A model generated the notes under the pieces. The model did no database searches and was not told the origin of the DNA. It was given only the letters and a program-made list of their open reading frames with translations. The position numbers and the translations under genes are program-made. From contig NZ_JACABA010000001.1 in assembly GCF_013377015.1 (NCBI RefSeq), forward strand, positions 1 to 64,000: DNA of 64,000 nucleotides, written 5' to 3'. Shown one piece after another: positions 10,533 to 18,468 of the stretch (within the stretch, counting starts at the first letter, position 1; every line of letters begins with the position of its first letter). The stretch is from Rhodopseudomonas sp. GTDB lineage: Bacteria; Pseudomonadota; Alphaproteobacteria; Rhizobiales; Xanthobacteraceae.

Positions 10533-11405
10533 ATGTTCCAAGATCAGCTTCTGGCGGGCCGGCGCATTCTCGTCACCGGCGGCGGCACCGGCCTCGGCAA
10601 ATCGATGGCGGCGCGGTTCCTCAGCCTCGGCGCCGAGGTCCATATCTGCGGCCGCCGCAAGGGCGTCTGCGACGACACCGCGACCGAATTGATGGACGAA
10701 TTCGGCGGCAAGGTGATGACCTATGGCGTCGACATCCGCGATTCCGCGGCGGTCGACCACATGGTCGAGACGATTTTCGAAGGCGGCCCGCTCACCGACC
10801 TGATCAACAACGCCGCCGGCAATTTCATCTCGCGGACCCAGGATCTGACCCCGCGCGGCTTCGACGCGGTCGCCAATATCGTGATGCACGGCACCTTCTA
10901 TGTCACCCACGCGGTCGGCAAGCGCTGGATCGCAGGCCACCATCGCGGCAATGTGGTGTCGATCACCACCACCTGGGTGCGCAACGGCAGCCCGTATGTG
11001 GTGCCTTCGGCGATGAGCAAATCCGCGATCCATGCCATGACGATGTCGCTCGCCACCGAATGGGGCCGCTACGGAATCCGACTTAACACCATCGCGCCCG
11101 GCGAAATCCCGACCGAAGGCATGAGCAAGCGGATCAAGCCCGGCGACGAGGCCGGCGCCAATACCATCCGGATGAACCCGATGGGCCGGGTCGGCACCAT
11201 GGAGGAGTTGCAAAACGTCGCGGTGTTCCTGATTTCCGGCGGCTGCGACTGGATCAATGGCGAGACCATCGCGATGGACGGCGGCCAGGCGCTGGCGATG
11301 GGCGGCAATTTCTACCAGCTGCGCGACTGGTCCGACGCCGACTGGCAGCAGGCGCGCGACTCGATCAAGGCGCAGAACGAAAAGGACCGCGCCCAGCGCG
11401 GGTGA
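10533..11405 (+). CDS. SDR oxidoreductase, 2,4-dienoyl-CoA reductase-like
   Basis: The 290-residue Rossmann protein has the cofactor motif VTGGGTGLGKSMA and the NNAAGNF motif. The active-site region reads VVPSAMSKSAI instead of the usual YxxxK, as in mitochondrial-type 2,4-dienoyl-CoA reductases, and the following GRYGIRLNTIAPGEIPTEG also matches that group. It probably reduces a dienoyl- or enoyl-CoA with NADPH during breakdown of unsaturated acyl chains. The ATG at 10533 is chosen because homology begins there; a frame extension to 10446 has no support. It diverges from the crotonase gene. Confidence 0.88.
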   Translation: MFQDQLLAGRRILVTGGGTGLGKSMAARFLSLGAEVHICGRRKGVCDDTATELMDEFGGKVMTYGVDIRDSAAVDHMVETIFEGGPLTDLINNAAGNFISRTQDLTPRGFDAVANIVMHGTFYVTHAVGKRWIAGHHRGNVVSITTTWVRNGSPYVVPSAMSKSAIHAMTMSLATEWGRYGIRLNTIAPGEIPTEGMSKRIKPGDEAGANTIRMNPMGRVGTMEELQNVAVFLISGGCDWINGETIAMDGGQALAMGGNFYQLRDWSDADWQQARDSIKAQNEKDRAQRG

Positions 11406-11479
11406 CGCGTCACGACGCAGCAAGCCCCTCATCGTGAGGAGCCTGACCGAAAAGGCAGCCAATAGAATCAAGGCTGATT

Positions 11480-11588
11480 TCGTCATTGCGAGCCGAGGCC
11501 GGCGCGAAGCGCCGGCCGAAAGCGAAGCAATCCAGGGGCGGCAGGCAAAGGCTGGATTGCTTCGTCGCAAGAGCTCCTCGCAATGACG
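11480..11588. repeat. Intergenic palindromic repeat, family A, long form
   Basis: Arms CGTCATTGCGAG and CTCGCAATGACG enclose GAAGCAATCCAG/CTGGATTGCTTC arms and an extra inner hairpin GGCCGGCGC-gaa-GCGCCGGCC. A partial family-B-like stretch (CTCATCGTGAGGAGCC) precedes it near 11427. Confidence 0.85.
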
Positions 11589-11736
11589 AACTCAACGGCC
11601 CGATTCTATTGCTGTTTGAGTCTGCGCGTGCGCTGCAAACTTAGATCGCCTTGTCTTTGCGAGCGAATAGCGCCAATAATTCCACAAGCAAAAGCGTCGT
11701 CGAACAGACGCCAAGAGAACATCCGAGGGAGAGAAC

Positions 11737-13314
11737 ATGTCCGGAATTCAGGAACCGAATACGCTTGCCGACGTGGTTCGGGCGCAGGCGGCGGCGCGCG
11801 GCGACGAGTTGCTGTTCGAATTCGAGGGCCGGGCCACCACCTTCGGCGAATTCAACGCCCACACCAATCAGGTCGCCAACGCGCTGGTCGCATCCGGCGT
11901 TAAGCCGCACGAGCGCGTCGCTTATCTCGGCAAAAACAGCGATATCTATTTCGAGCTGCTGCTCGGCGCGATCAAGGCCAATGTGGTGATGGCGCCGGTG
12001 AATTGGCGGCTCGCGGGGCCGGAGATCGCCTTCATCGTTGAGGACTGCAAGGCGGCGGTGCTGTTCGTCGGTCCGGAATTCGTCGAACAGGTCCGCGGCA
12101 TCAAGGCGCAGATCCCCAGCGTCCGGCATATCATCACCACCGAGGGCGGCGCGCCGGAATGGCAGGATTTCGCCAAATGGCGCGACGCGCAGCCGACCAC
12201 TGATCCGAACATCCCGATCGCGACCACCGACATCGCGATCCAGCTTTACACCTCGGGCACCACCGGAAAACCAAAGGGCGCGATGCTCTCCCACGCCAAT
12301 TTTCTGTCGCTGGTTCGCGCGGGGCAGGAGCAGAAGCCGGACTGGAACAAATGGTCGACCGACGACGTCTCGCTGGTGGCGATGCCGGTGTTTCACATCG
12401 GCGGCTCCGGCTGGGGCATGATGGGGATCTATCATGGCGCCAAGGGCGTGATCGCGCGCGAATTCGACCCGACCAAAATTCTCGATTTCTTCGAGCATTC
12501 GAAAATCACCAAACTATTCATGGTGCCGGCCGCGATGCAGTTCGTGGTGCGGCAACCACGCGCCCGCGAGGTCGATTTCTCGCGGCTGAAATACATGCTG
12601 TACGGCGCTTCACCGATCCCGGCGGCGTTGCTGAAGGAATGCATCGAGGTGTTCAAATGCGGCTTCGTGCAGATGTACGGCATGACCGAAACCACCGGCA
12701 CCATCGTGGCGCTGCCACCCGAGGATCACATCGAGGGGCTGGAGCGGATGCGCTCGGCCGGCAAGGCGCTGCCGGGCGTTGAGCTCGCAATCCTCGATCC
12801 CGACGGCAAGCCGCTGCCGCCGCGCGAAGTCGGCGAGATCGCCACCCGCTCCGGCTCCAACATGGCCGGCTACTGGAACCTGCCGGAGGCGACCAAGAAA
12901 ACCATCGACGAGAACAACTGGCTGCGCACCGGCGACGCCGGCTACATGGACGAGGATGGCTACCTCTACATCCACGACCGCATCAAGGACATGATCATCT
13001 CCGGCGGCGAGAACATCTACCCGGCCGAGGTCGAGAGCGCGATCTGCGATCACCCCGATGTCGCCGAGGTCGCCGTCGTCGGCGTGCCCGACGAGCAATG
13101 GGGCGAAGCGGTGAAGGCCATGGTGGTGATGAAGCCCGGCAAGGAAGCCTCCGCGCAGGACATCATCAATTTCACCCGCAGCCGCATCGCCGGGTTCAAG
13201 ACCCCGAAGTCGATCGACTTCATCCCGGCGCTGCCGCGCAACGCCTCCGGCAAGATCCTGCGCCGCCATCTGCGCGACCCGTATTGGGCCGGCAAGGACC
13301 GGCAGGTGAACTGA
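11737..13314 (+). CDS. Fatty-acyl-CoA synthetase (AMP-forming)
   Basis: The protein has 525 residues and the complete adenylate-forming ligase set: IQLYTSGTTGKPKGAML, MYGMTETTG, LRTGDAGYMDEDGYLYI, DRIKDMIISGGENIYP and the C-terminal Lys motif PRNASGKILRRHLRDPYW. It activates a free acid to an acyl-CoA. The ATG follows a GGGAGAG Shine-Dalgarno. It is transcribed away from the SDR with a 330-base gap that contains a family A repeat. It is a different subgroup from the 514-residue ligase nearby, so the two may handle different chain lengths or shapes. Confidence 0.93.
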   Translation: MSGIQEPNTLADVVRAQAAARGDELLFEFEGRATTFGEFNAHTNQVANALVASGVKPHERVAYLGKNSDIYFELLLGAIKANVVMAPVNWRLAGPEIAFIVEDCKAAVLFVGPEFVEQVRGIKAQIPSVRHIITTEGGAPEWQDFAKWRDAQPTTDPNIPIATTDIAIQLYTSGTTGKPKGAMLSHANFLSLVRAGQEQKPDWNKWSTDDVSLVAMPVFHIGGSGWGMMGIYHGAKGVIAREFDPTKILDFFEHSKITKLFMVPAAMQFVVRQPRAREVDFSRLKYMLYGASPIPAALLKECIEVFKCGFVQMYGMTETTGTIVALPPEDHIEGLERMRSAGKALPGVELAILDPDGKPLPPREVGEIATRSGSNMAGYWNLPEATKKTIDENNWLRTGDAGYMDEDGYLYIHDRIKDMIISGGENIYPAEVESAICDHPDVAEVAVVGVPDEQWGEAVKAMVVMKPGKEASAQDIINFTRSRIAGFKTPKSIDFIPALPRNASGKILRRHLRDPYWAGKDRQVN

Positions 13315-13362
13315 TCGCTTCACGCGACAGGTTCGCGCGTAGCAACGTTCGGCCCGCCAGTC

Positions 13363-13465
13363 CCTCATGGTGAGGAGGCGCGTAGCCCCGTCTCGAACCA
13401 TGAGGCCATCGGCATCGCGGCCATCCTTCGAGACGCCCGGCTGCGCCGGGCTCCTCAGGATGAGG
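13363..13465. repeat. Intergenic inverted repeat, family B, copy 2
   Basis: It has the same layout as the copy at 9408-9513: CCTCATGGTGAGG start, CGTCTCGAACCATGAGG, CATCCTTCGAGACGCC, GGGCTCCTCAGGATGAGG end. It lies just after the acyl-CoA synthetase stop. Confidence 0.8.
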
Positions 13466-13499
13466 CAGCAAGCGTGGCGCGCGGCCACGAACCGCGCGC

Positions 13500-13529
13500 T
13501 TGACATGTAATTATTCCTAGGTTTATAGT
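13500..13529 (+). promoter_or_regulatory. Strong sigma-70-like promoter
   Basis: TTGACA at 13500-13505 and TATAGT at 13524-13529 are separated by 18 bases. The stretch is conspicuously AT-rich in a very GC-rich neighbourhood. An inverted repeat ATGTAA (13505-13510) / TTACAT (13532-13537) brackets the -10 region and could be an operator. Predicted transcription begins near 13536, right at the first stem of the structured region. Confidence 0.55.
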
Positions 13530-13535
13530 CCTTAC

Positions 13536-13985
13536 ATCCTGTCCGTGAGGGGCGCTTCGCGAGGCGTCAAGAAGCGGGACAGACCACCGGGCTGGGCAAC
13601 CAGCCGGGTCAATGGTCCGGCGCCGCCAGACGCTGGCGAAGCCGGATTGGATGCGGCGTCTGCGCGTCGTGCCTCGCAAGCACGCGCCCGGACGGCTCTG
13701 GGTCGCGGTCCGGGCCTAATACGGGGCTCTGCCACTTGTTAGTTGGCTGGACGCGGCGCAGGCGAACGGCGGGAAACCGTCGGGATCAAGCGGTGCAGCG
13801 GCATCGCGCCTGCGCCCGGAAGCACCGCCCTGGAGCCGCAAAACGCCGCGGTGGGCGCGCCAACCAGGCGAGCGCGACCGGCCTTGCCGATCGCGAGTAC
13901 CACCACCCCCGCGCCTGACGGCGCGCCCCCGCCCCTCGCGGCTTCGAGGGGTGCAAGCCTCGGGCTCATCGAGCCGCGAGAGGGA
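13536..13985 (+). ncRNA. Candidate structured non-coding RNA (unassigned)
   Basis: No convincing protein is encoded here, but perfectly paired stems follow one another. CTGTCC (13539-13544) pairs with GGACAG (13577-13582). GACCA/TGGTC encloses GGCTGG-GCAA-CCAGCC (13590-13605), a GNRA-type tetraloop hairpin. CGCCAG-acg-CTGGCG lies at 13624-13638. CCCGGAC/GTCCGGG spans 13687-13714. GGCGCAGGCG (13755) pairs with CGCCTGCGCC (ending 13816) around an inner ACGG/CCGT hairpin. CTCGCGGCT (13935) pairs with AGCCGCGAG (ending 13980). A strong promoter-like sequence precedes the first stem. No Rfam family is recognised; the 3' end is a guess. It could also be a palindromic mobile remnant. GC-rich DNA yields chance stems, so confidence is modest. 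Confidence 0.35.
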
Positions 13986-14046
13986 TTTGTCGTGGCTGTT
14001 TGACAAAATGGATCGAACGAAATGCGCTGCAAGACAACGCAACGTC

Positions 14047-14071
14047 ATACGCGGGCTTGACCCGCGTATCC
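14047..14071. repeat. Short inverted repeat, family D type
   Basis: The sequence reads CGTCATACGCGGGCTTGACC then CGCGTATCCATC around it, with ACGCGGG pairing with CCCGCGT. It resembles the CGGGCTTGACCCG short hairpins common in related genomes; only one copy is seen here. Confidence 0.5.
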
Positions 14072-14085
14072 ATCGCGCAGAGGGC

Positions 14086-14140
14086 TCAGTGCTTGCCCGC
14101 GCCCATATAGCCGAACAGGAATCCCGCGACCTTGCGCTTC
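14086..14140 (-). pseudogene. Displaced copy of an acyl-CoA dehydrogenase gene 3' end
   Basis: The minus strand encodes EIRKRKVAGFLFGYMGAGKH followed by TGA. This nearly equals the last residues of the dehydrogenase at 14910 (EIQKRKVAGFLFGYMGAGKH, stop). By eye, 49 of the first 53 bases match, starting at the stop codon. Upstream sequence is unrelated. The two copies are direct repeats that flank the host-attachment-like gene. It is not a functional gene on its own. Confidence 0.75.
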
Positions 14141-14366
14141 CGTATCTCGCCGGCGGCGCCCGGAGCGCAGGCTGAGGCCAGTTCCGCGTCACCTTCTGCT
14201 TCAGCCTTGATCTCGCGCAACGATCCGTTGTCGGGAGTCGCTAGCCTTGCTCGTGAACATTGCGCTGGTTTGCGTTCCAGGCCATCGACGGCACCGTCAC
14301 AGCTGCTAGCGGAGGCGGTGCGAGACGGCCATCTGGCGTTGAACTCTGTTCGTTTGGAGAATCGAG

Positions 14367-14813
14367 ATGACAAAGATTCAAATCGGCACCGGTGACTGGA
14401 TTGTCGTTTGCGACGGCCGGAAAGCGCTCATTCTCGAGAACATCGGAGATCGGATGTTTCCGAACCTGCAAACCAAGGAGGTGCACGAGCACCCGGACTC
14501 ATCCACCAGCGCGCAAGGCAGCGACGCGCCGGGCCGGGTGCATCCATCGGTCGGCACCGCGCGAAGCTCGGTCGAGCAGACCGACTGGCACGACGAGGCC
14601 GAACGGGCATTCCTGAAAACGCTCGTCGACCGCCTCGACAAGGCCGTCACCACCGGCGAAACCACCGCGCTGATCCTCGTCGCCCCGCCGCGCGCGCTGG
14701 GCATGATCCGCTCGGCCTATTCGGCGGCGGTGCAGAAGGCCATTCGTGAGGAATTGCCCAAGGATCTGGTCAAGATGCCGGTCTACGAGATCGAGAAGCA
14801 GCTTCTGGCCTGA
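14367..14813 (+). CDS. Host attachment family protein
   Basis: The 148-residue soluble protein begins with a TGDWIVVCDGRKALILEN strand-turn-strand. It continues with a low-complexity His/Ser/Gly middle (about residues 35-70), then a FLKTLVDRLDKAV helix, TTALILVAPPRALGMIR and LPKDLVKMPVYEIEKQLL. This matches the family annotated in rhizobia as protein required for attachment to host cells (Pfam Host_attach), which is related to RNA-release-factor/baeRF-like folds; its biochemical role is not settled. The ATG has GGAG 7 bases upstream. It sits alone between two direct copies of an acyl-CoA dehydrogenase 3' end, which suggests it was inserted there. Confidence 0.75.
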   Translation: MTKIQIGTGDWIVVCDGRKALILENIGDRMFPNLQTKEVHEHPDSSTSAQGSDAPGRVHPSVGTARSSVEQTDWHDEAERAFLKTLVDRLDKAVTTGETTALILVAPPRALGMIRSAYSAAVQKAIREELPKDLVKMPVYEIEKQLLA

Positions 14814-14909
14814 CGCGCCGGATCGTCGCGCCGAGCGCGTCGACGATCCCGGCGCGATCATGATGGACGGCCCGGGCGGGACGGCGCGCCAAGGCGCTTG
14901 GTGGCGCGT

Positions 14910-16184
14910 TCAGTGTTTCCCCGCCCCCATATAGCCGAACAAGAATCCCGCGACCTTGCGCTTCTGGATTTCCTCGCTGCCTTCGGTGATGCGGTAGCGG
15001 CGGTGGTGGCGATAGATGTGCTCGAACGGCTTGTGGCGCGAATAGCCCATGCCGCCATGGACCTGCATGGCGCGATCGGCGGCCTCGCAGCACAGCCGGT
15101 TCGCCCAGAAATTGCACATCGACACCCGGTCCGACAGCGTGTGCTCGACCTGCGCCTGCGTGAGCTTGTCCATTTCCCACGCGGTCTTACGGATCAACAG
15201 CCGCAGCATTTCGGCCTGCGTCGCCAGTTCCACCAGCGGCCACTGGATCGCCTGGTTTTCCGCCAGCGCCTTGCCGAATGGTTTGCGCTCGCGCGCGTAT
15301 TTGACACTCTCGTTGATGCAGTAAACCGCCGCGCCGAGCGAACTGGCCGCCTGCCGAATCCGGTTCTCGTGTACAAAGCACTGCGCGAGTGAGAGCCCCC
15401 TGCCGACTTCGCCGAACAGCGCGTCATCGGACACAAATACGTCTGTGAAACTGACGCGCGGATGATCGGTCGGCATGTTGAAGGTCCACATGTACTCCTC
15501 GATCTTGACCCCGGCGGCGTCGGCCGGCACCAGAAAGCAGGTAATGCCGCGGGCGTCGCCATCCTCGCCCGAGGTGCGGGCGAACAGCGCGCAATGGCTG
15601 GCGACGTGCATGCCGGTGGTCCACATTTTCTCGCCGTTGATCACCCAGCCCTTGACACCGTCGCGCACCGCCGGGGCGGCGCGGGTCTCCATGTGGGTGG
15701 CGTCGGAGCCGTGCTCGGGTTCGGTCAGGCCGAAGGTGATGCGATATTTGCCGGTGATCGAGCCCTCGATCATCGCCTTCTGGTCGTCGCGGCCGTAGCG
15801 ATCCAGCATCGTCACCAGCGGCAAATTGCCGACGATCGAATGCTCGTTCTGCAGATCGTTGTGCAGGCCGAGCCCCTTGGCGGCGAAATGCTCGCGGATC
15901 ACCGCCATCCACAGATTGGAGCCGTCCCGGCCGCCGTAACGCTTCGGAATCGCAAAGCGCAGATGCCCGGCGGCGTCGGCGAGGTTTTTCACCCGGCGCA
16001 GCAACTGCTCCCATTCGTGGCGCGGCAGCCCGCCATTGTCGAAATCGGTACGCGCCCATTCGCGGCGATGGTCGAAGAAGCGGACGTTGTCGTCGGCCTC
16101 TTCGATCGGCTTGATCTCGTGGGCGATGAAGCCGTCGAGCTCGGCGAGGTAAGCGACCAGATCGGCCGGCAATGAGAAATCCAA
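14910..16184 (-). CDS. Acyl-CoA dehydrogenase, ACAD10/11-like
   Basis: The 424-residue flavoenzyme has N-terminal helical, middle beta and C-terminal helical parts. Visible motifs are ITFGLTEPEHGSD (flavin/substrate), WVINGEKMWTTG, MQVHGGMGYSRH and RITEGSEEIQKRKVAGFL with the catalytic Glu in TEGS. The C-terminal RKVAGFLF ending is typical of the ACAD10/ACAD11 group. It introduces a double bond into an acyl-CoA, or in the 4-hydroxyacid route acts on a phosphorylated acyl-CoA. The start is a TTG with GGGAG 6 bases upstream. It diverges from an enoyl-CoA hydratase. The kinase and DUF6285 genes nearby support the 4-hydroxyacid reading, but this is inference. Confidence 0.9.
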   Translation of the reverse strand: MDFSLPADLVAYLAELDGFIAHEIKPIEEADDNVRFFDHRREWARTDFDNGGLPRHEWEQLLRRVKNLADAAGHLRFAIPKRYGGRDGSNLWMAVIREHFAAKGLGLHNDLQNEHSIVGNLPLVTMLDRYGRDDQKAMIEGSITGKYRITFGLTEPEHGSDATHMETRAAPAVRDGVKGWVINGEKMWTTGMHVASHCALFARTSGEDGDARGITCFLVPADAAGVKIEEYMWTFNMPTDHPRVSFTDVFVSDDALFGEVGRGLSLAQCFVHENRIRQAASSLGAAVYCINESVKYARERKPFGKALAENQAIQWPLVELATQAEMLRLLIRKTAWEMDKLTQAQVEHTLSDRVSMCNFWANRLCCEAADRAMQVHGGMGYSRHKPFEHIYRHHRRYRITEGSEEIQKRKVAGFLFGYMGAGKH

Positions 16185-16264
16185 GGGGCGCTCCCGCGTT
16201 TTATTGATCTTGTTAAGCGACCGATTAAGGTGACACCGTCAAATCAAGTCAAGCGCGACCACGC

Positions 16265-16285
16265 GCGCGAATATTCTGTACAACG
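16265..16285. promoter_or_regulatory. Motif shared with the 26.3 kb intergenic region
   Basis: A 21-base stretch beginning GCGCGAATATTCTG and ending ACAACG matches 26317-26337 at 17 of 21 positions; all four differences are transitions. It contains a TATTCT that could be a -10 box and the palindrome GAATATTC. It lies 17 bases before the ATG of the downstream enoyl-CoA hydratase. Confidence 0.35.
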
Positions 16286-16302
16286 AAAAAAGGGAGGCTC
16301 CG

Positions 16303-17082
16303 ATGGCGCTGCAATTCTCGACCGTCACGCGCAAGGGTCCGGTCACCATCGTGACGCTGTCGCGCCCGGAGGTCTACAACGCGCTGCACAGCGACGCGCA
16401 TTTCGAACTGCACGAGGTGTTCAACGAATTCGCCGCCGATCCCGAGCAGTGGGTCGCGATCGTCACCGGCGCCGGCGACAAGGCGTTTTGTGCCGGCAAC
16501 GATCTGAAATGGCAGGCCGCCGGCGGCAAGCGCGGCTGGGCCGAAAGCGGCTTCGCCGGCCTCACCTCGCGGTTCGATTGCGACAAGCCGATCATCGCCG
16601 CGGTCAACGGCGTGGCGATGGGCGGCGGTTTTGAAATCGCGCTGGCCTGCGATCTGATCATCGCCTCGGAAAACGCCAAATTTGCGTTGCCGGAGCCGCA
16701 TGTCGGACTCGCGGCTCTCGCCGGCGGCTTGCACCGTCTGCCGCGGCAGATCGGCCTGAAGCGCGCGATGGGCATGATCCTCACCGCGCGGCATGTCAGC
16801 GCGCGCGAAGGGCTCGAGCTCGGCTTCGTCAACGAGGTGGTGCCGGCCGGCGAGGCGCTGGCGGCGGCGGAGCGCTGGGCGGCGACGATCTGCGCCAACA
16901 GCCCGATGTCGATCCGCGCCTCGAAGCAGACCATTGAGCGCGGCCTGATGGTGTCGCTACCGCAGGCGATCGCCGAGCAGCGCGACTATCCGGCGGTGAA
17001 GGCGATGGCGACGTCGCAGGACTATATCGAGGGACCGAAGGCGTTTTCGGAAAAGCGCGCGCCGAAATGGGTGGGGAAGTAA
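16303..17082 (+). CDS. Enoyl-CoA hydratase
   Basis: The 259-residue crotonase has both catalytic glutamates expected of a hydratase: one in VNGVAMGGGFEIAL and one in FALPEPHVGLAALAGG. It hydrates trans-2-enoyl-CoA to 3-hydroxyacyl-CoA. The ATG follows GGGAGG. It diverges from the acyl-CoA dehydrogenase (gap about 120 bases) and converges with the DUF6285 gene with only 6 bases between stops. In this neighbourhood it would act after the dehydrogenase. Confidence 0.93.
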   Translation: MALQFSTVTRKGPVTIVTLSRPEVYNALHSDAHFELHEVFNEFAADPEQWVAIVTGAGDKAFCAGNDLKWQAAGGKRGWAESGFAGLTSRFDCDKPIIAAVNGVAMGGGFEIALACDLIIASENAKFALPEPHVGLAALAGGLHRLPRQIGLKRAMGMILTARHVSAREGLELGFVNEVVPAGEALAAAERWAATICANSPMSIRASKQTIERGLMVSLPQAIAEQRDYPAVKAMATSQDYIEGPKAFSEKRAPKWVGK

Positions 17083-17088
17083 CAGCCT

Positions 17089-17463
17089 CTACTTGCGCTC
17101 CAGCTCCCGCTTGTAGGCCGCGTAGTTCGGCTGATCGACCGCGAGTTTTGCCAGCGTGGTTTTCCACAGATGATCAGCCAGCCCCGGCGTTTGCAGATCC
17201 GCCTCGCCCGTGGCGATCCGGTCCGCCAGCGCGCGGTTGAGCTCGGCCAGCGAGCCGTGCAGACCAAGAAGTGTCGATAAATCGGCTGTTTCCACAGCAT
17301 CGCTGTCGCTCTCAAGCGCCAGTTGCCGCAGCACCAGATCGAGCGCGTTCAGCGACACCCGCAGCTTGAACGCGGCGTGGCCGGAAATCTGCGGCGCGAT
17401 CTCGGCGCGCAAGAAATCTGCAACCGCCTGGATCAGTTCGCTCGGAGTCGGTTCGTCCTGCAT
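17089..17463 (-). CDS. DUF6285 protein, LvaB-like
   Basis: The 124-residue, mostly helical protein starts PTPSELIQAVADFLRAEIAPQ, followed by FKLRVSLNALDLVLRQLALE. This is the DUF6285 pattern. Its ATG begins on the base after the kinase stop codon, so the two are probably translated together. In Pseudomonas putida the small LvaB protein is needed with kinase LvaA to phosphorylate 4-hydroxyvaleryl-CoA; equivalence here is inferred from size, position and family. No catalytic motif of its own is evident. Confidence 0.75.
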   Translation of the reverse strand: MQDEPTPSELIQAVADFLRAEIAPQISGHAAFKLRVSLNALDLVLRQLALESDSDAVETADLSTLLGLHGSLAELNRALADRIATGEADLQTPGLADHLWKTTLAKLAVDQPNYAAYKRELERK

Positions 17464-18462
17464 CTATGTTCCCCGCGGCGCCAGCAGCCGCAACAGATCG
17501 ATTTCGGTTTCCGAGGAACGCCGGCCGATCATCGCGCGCTCCACCGAATGTTCGGGGCCGTCGCGGAACCGCTGCATCATGCCGCAACACATCACGCCCC
17601 AGCGCAGCGTGCCCATCACTTCCCAGAATTTCACCCGCTCGGGATCGACGCGATCACCCCTGGCGGACTCATAGCCAGCGAACAACTCCTCGCGCGTCCC
17701 AAGTCCACCGACCGGCTTGTCGATTTCGCCGAACCGCCATGAATTGACGCAGACCCAGCCGAGATCTTCCATCGGATCGCCGAGATGCGCCAGCTCCCAA
17801 TCCAGCACAGCGCGGACGCCGTCAGGCCCGATGATCAGATTGCCGTGGCGAAAATCGCCGTGCACAAGTGTCACCCGCGCGCTGGGACCGGGGTCGTGAT
17901 CGCTTAGCCAGCGCAGCGCCAGTTCGAACACCGGACGCGGCCAGTTGAAGCCGCGATAGTCGCGCGCCAGTTCAGCGATTTCGCTTGCGGCAGTCATGCG
18001 GCGAAGTTCAGGCAATTGTGGCAGCGGCAATCCGTGAATGCCCGCGAGAATCTCGCCGAGCTGCCGCGCCAGTTTCGGCCGCGCCGCCGCGAATGTTTCG
18101 TCGCGCAGAATCTTTCGTGGAATGGTTTCGCCCTCGACCCGCTGCATGATGAAGCCGATACCGAGTTCGTCGCCCGGCTCGAGGACGTGGAGTACGCGCG
18201 GCGACGGGATGCCGGCGTCGTGCGCGAGCCGCATCAGCACCGCCTCGGCGGCGAGCCCCGCCGCGCGCGACGGCGCCGCGCCATAGCCCGAGGGCGCGCG
18301 GCGCAGGATCGCGCCGATGTTGCCATCGGGATGCGCAATCTCGAACGACCAGGTTTCCTGGCTGGCGCCGCCGGAGAGCCGAGCGGCATCGCTGACGCCG
18401 GTCGCGCCCGGACACCAGCTCCGGACGCAGCGCTCAAGCTGTTGCTCGATGGTCGCGGCCAT
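17464..18462 (-). CDS. Phosphotransferase family kinase, LvaA/ACAD10-like
   Basis: The 332-residue protein has the aminoglycoside-phosphotransferase fold. A nucleotide-binding N-lobe runs from RLSGGASQETWSFEI to AILRRAP. The catalytic loop is LVHGDFRHGNLIIGPDG, with catalytic Asp and metal-binding Asn. The metal Asp lies in VLDWELAHLGDPMEDLGW. Proteins of this group next to acyl-CoA dehydrogenases phosphorylate 4-hydroxyacyl-CoAs (P. putida LvaA; kinase part of mammalian ACAD10/11). It is encoded between a crotonase (6-base gap) and DUF6285 (no gap), a tight three-gene operon. It is not expected to give antibiotic resistance. The exact acyl substrate is unknown. Confidence 0.87.
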   Translation of the reverse strand: MAATIEQQLERCVRSWCPGATGVSDAARLSGGASQETWSFEIAHPDGNIGAILRRAPSGYGAAPSRAAGLAAEAVLMRLAHDAGIPSPRVLHVLEPGDELGIGFIMQRVEGETIPRKILRDETFAAARPKLARQLGEILAGIHGLPLPQLPELRRMTAASEIAELARDYRGFNWPRPVFELALRWLSDHDPGPSARVTLVHGDFRHGNLIIGPDGVRAVLDWELAHLGDPMEDLGWVCVNSWRFGEIDKPVGGLGTREELFAGYESARGDRVDPERVKFWEVMGTLRWGVMCCGMMQRFRDGPEHSVERAMIGRRSSETEIDLLRLLAPRGT

Positions 18463-18468
18463 CGCGGC

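Noticed and set aside
13545-13742. 65-residue frame inside the structured region
   Set aside because: Composition is Arg/Ala/Pro-rich as expected from GC-rich DNA, and it overlaps strong stems; no ribosome site is clear. The RNA explanation is preferred.
13716-14192. Minus-strand frames overlapping the structured region
   Set aside because: They run through the displaced dehydrogenase end in the wrong frame and show no family pattern.
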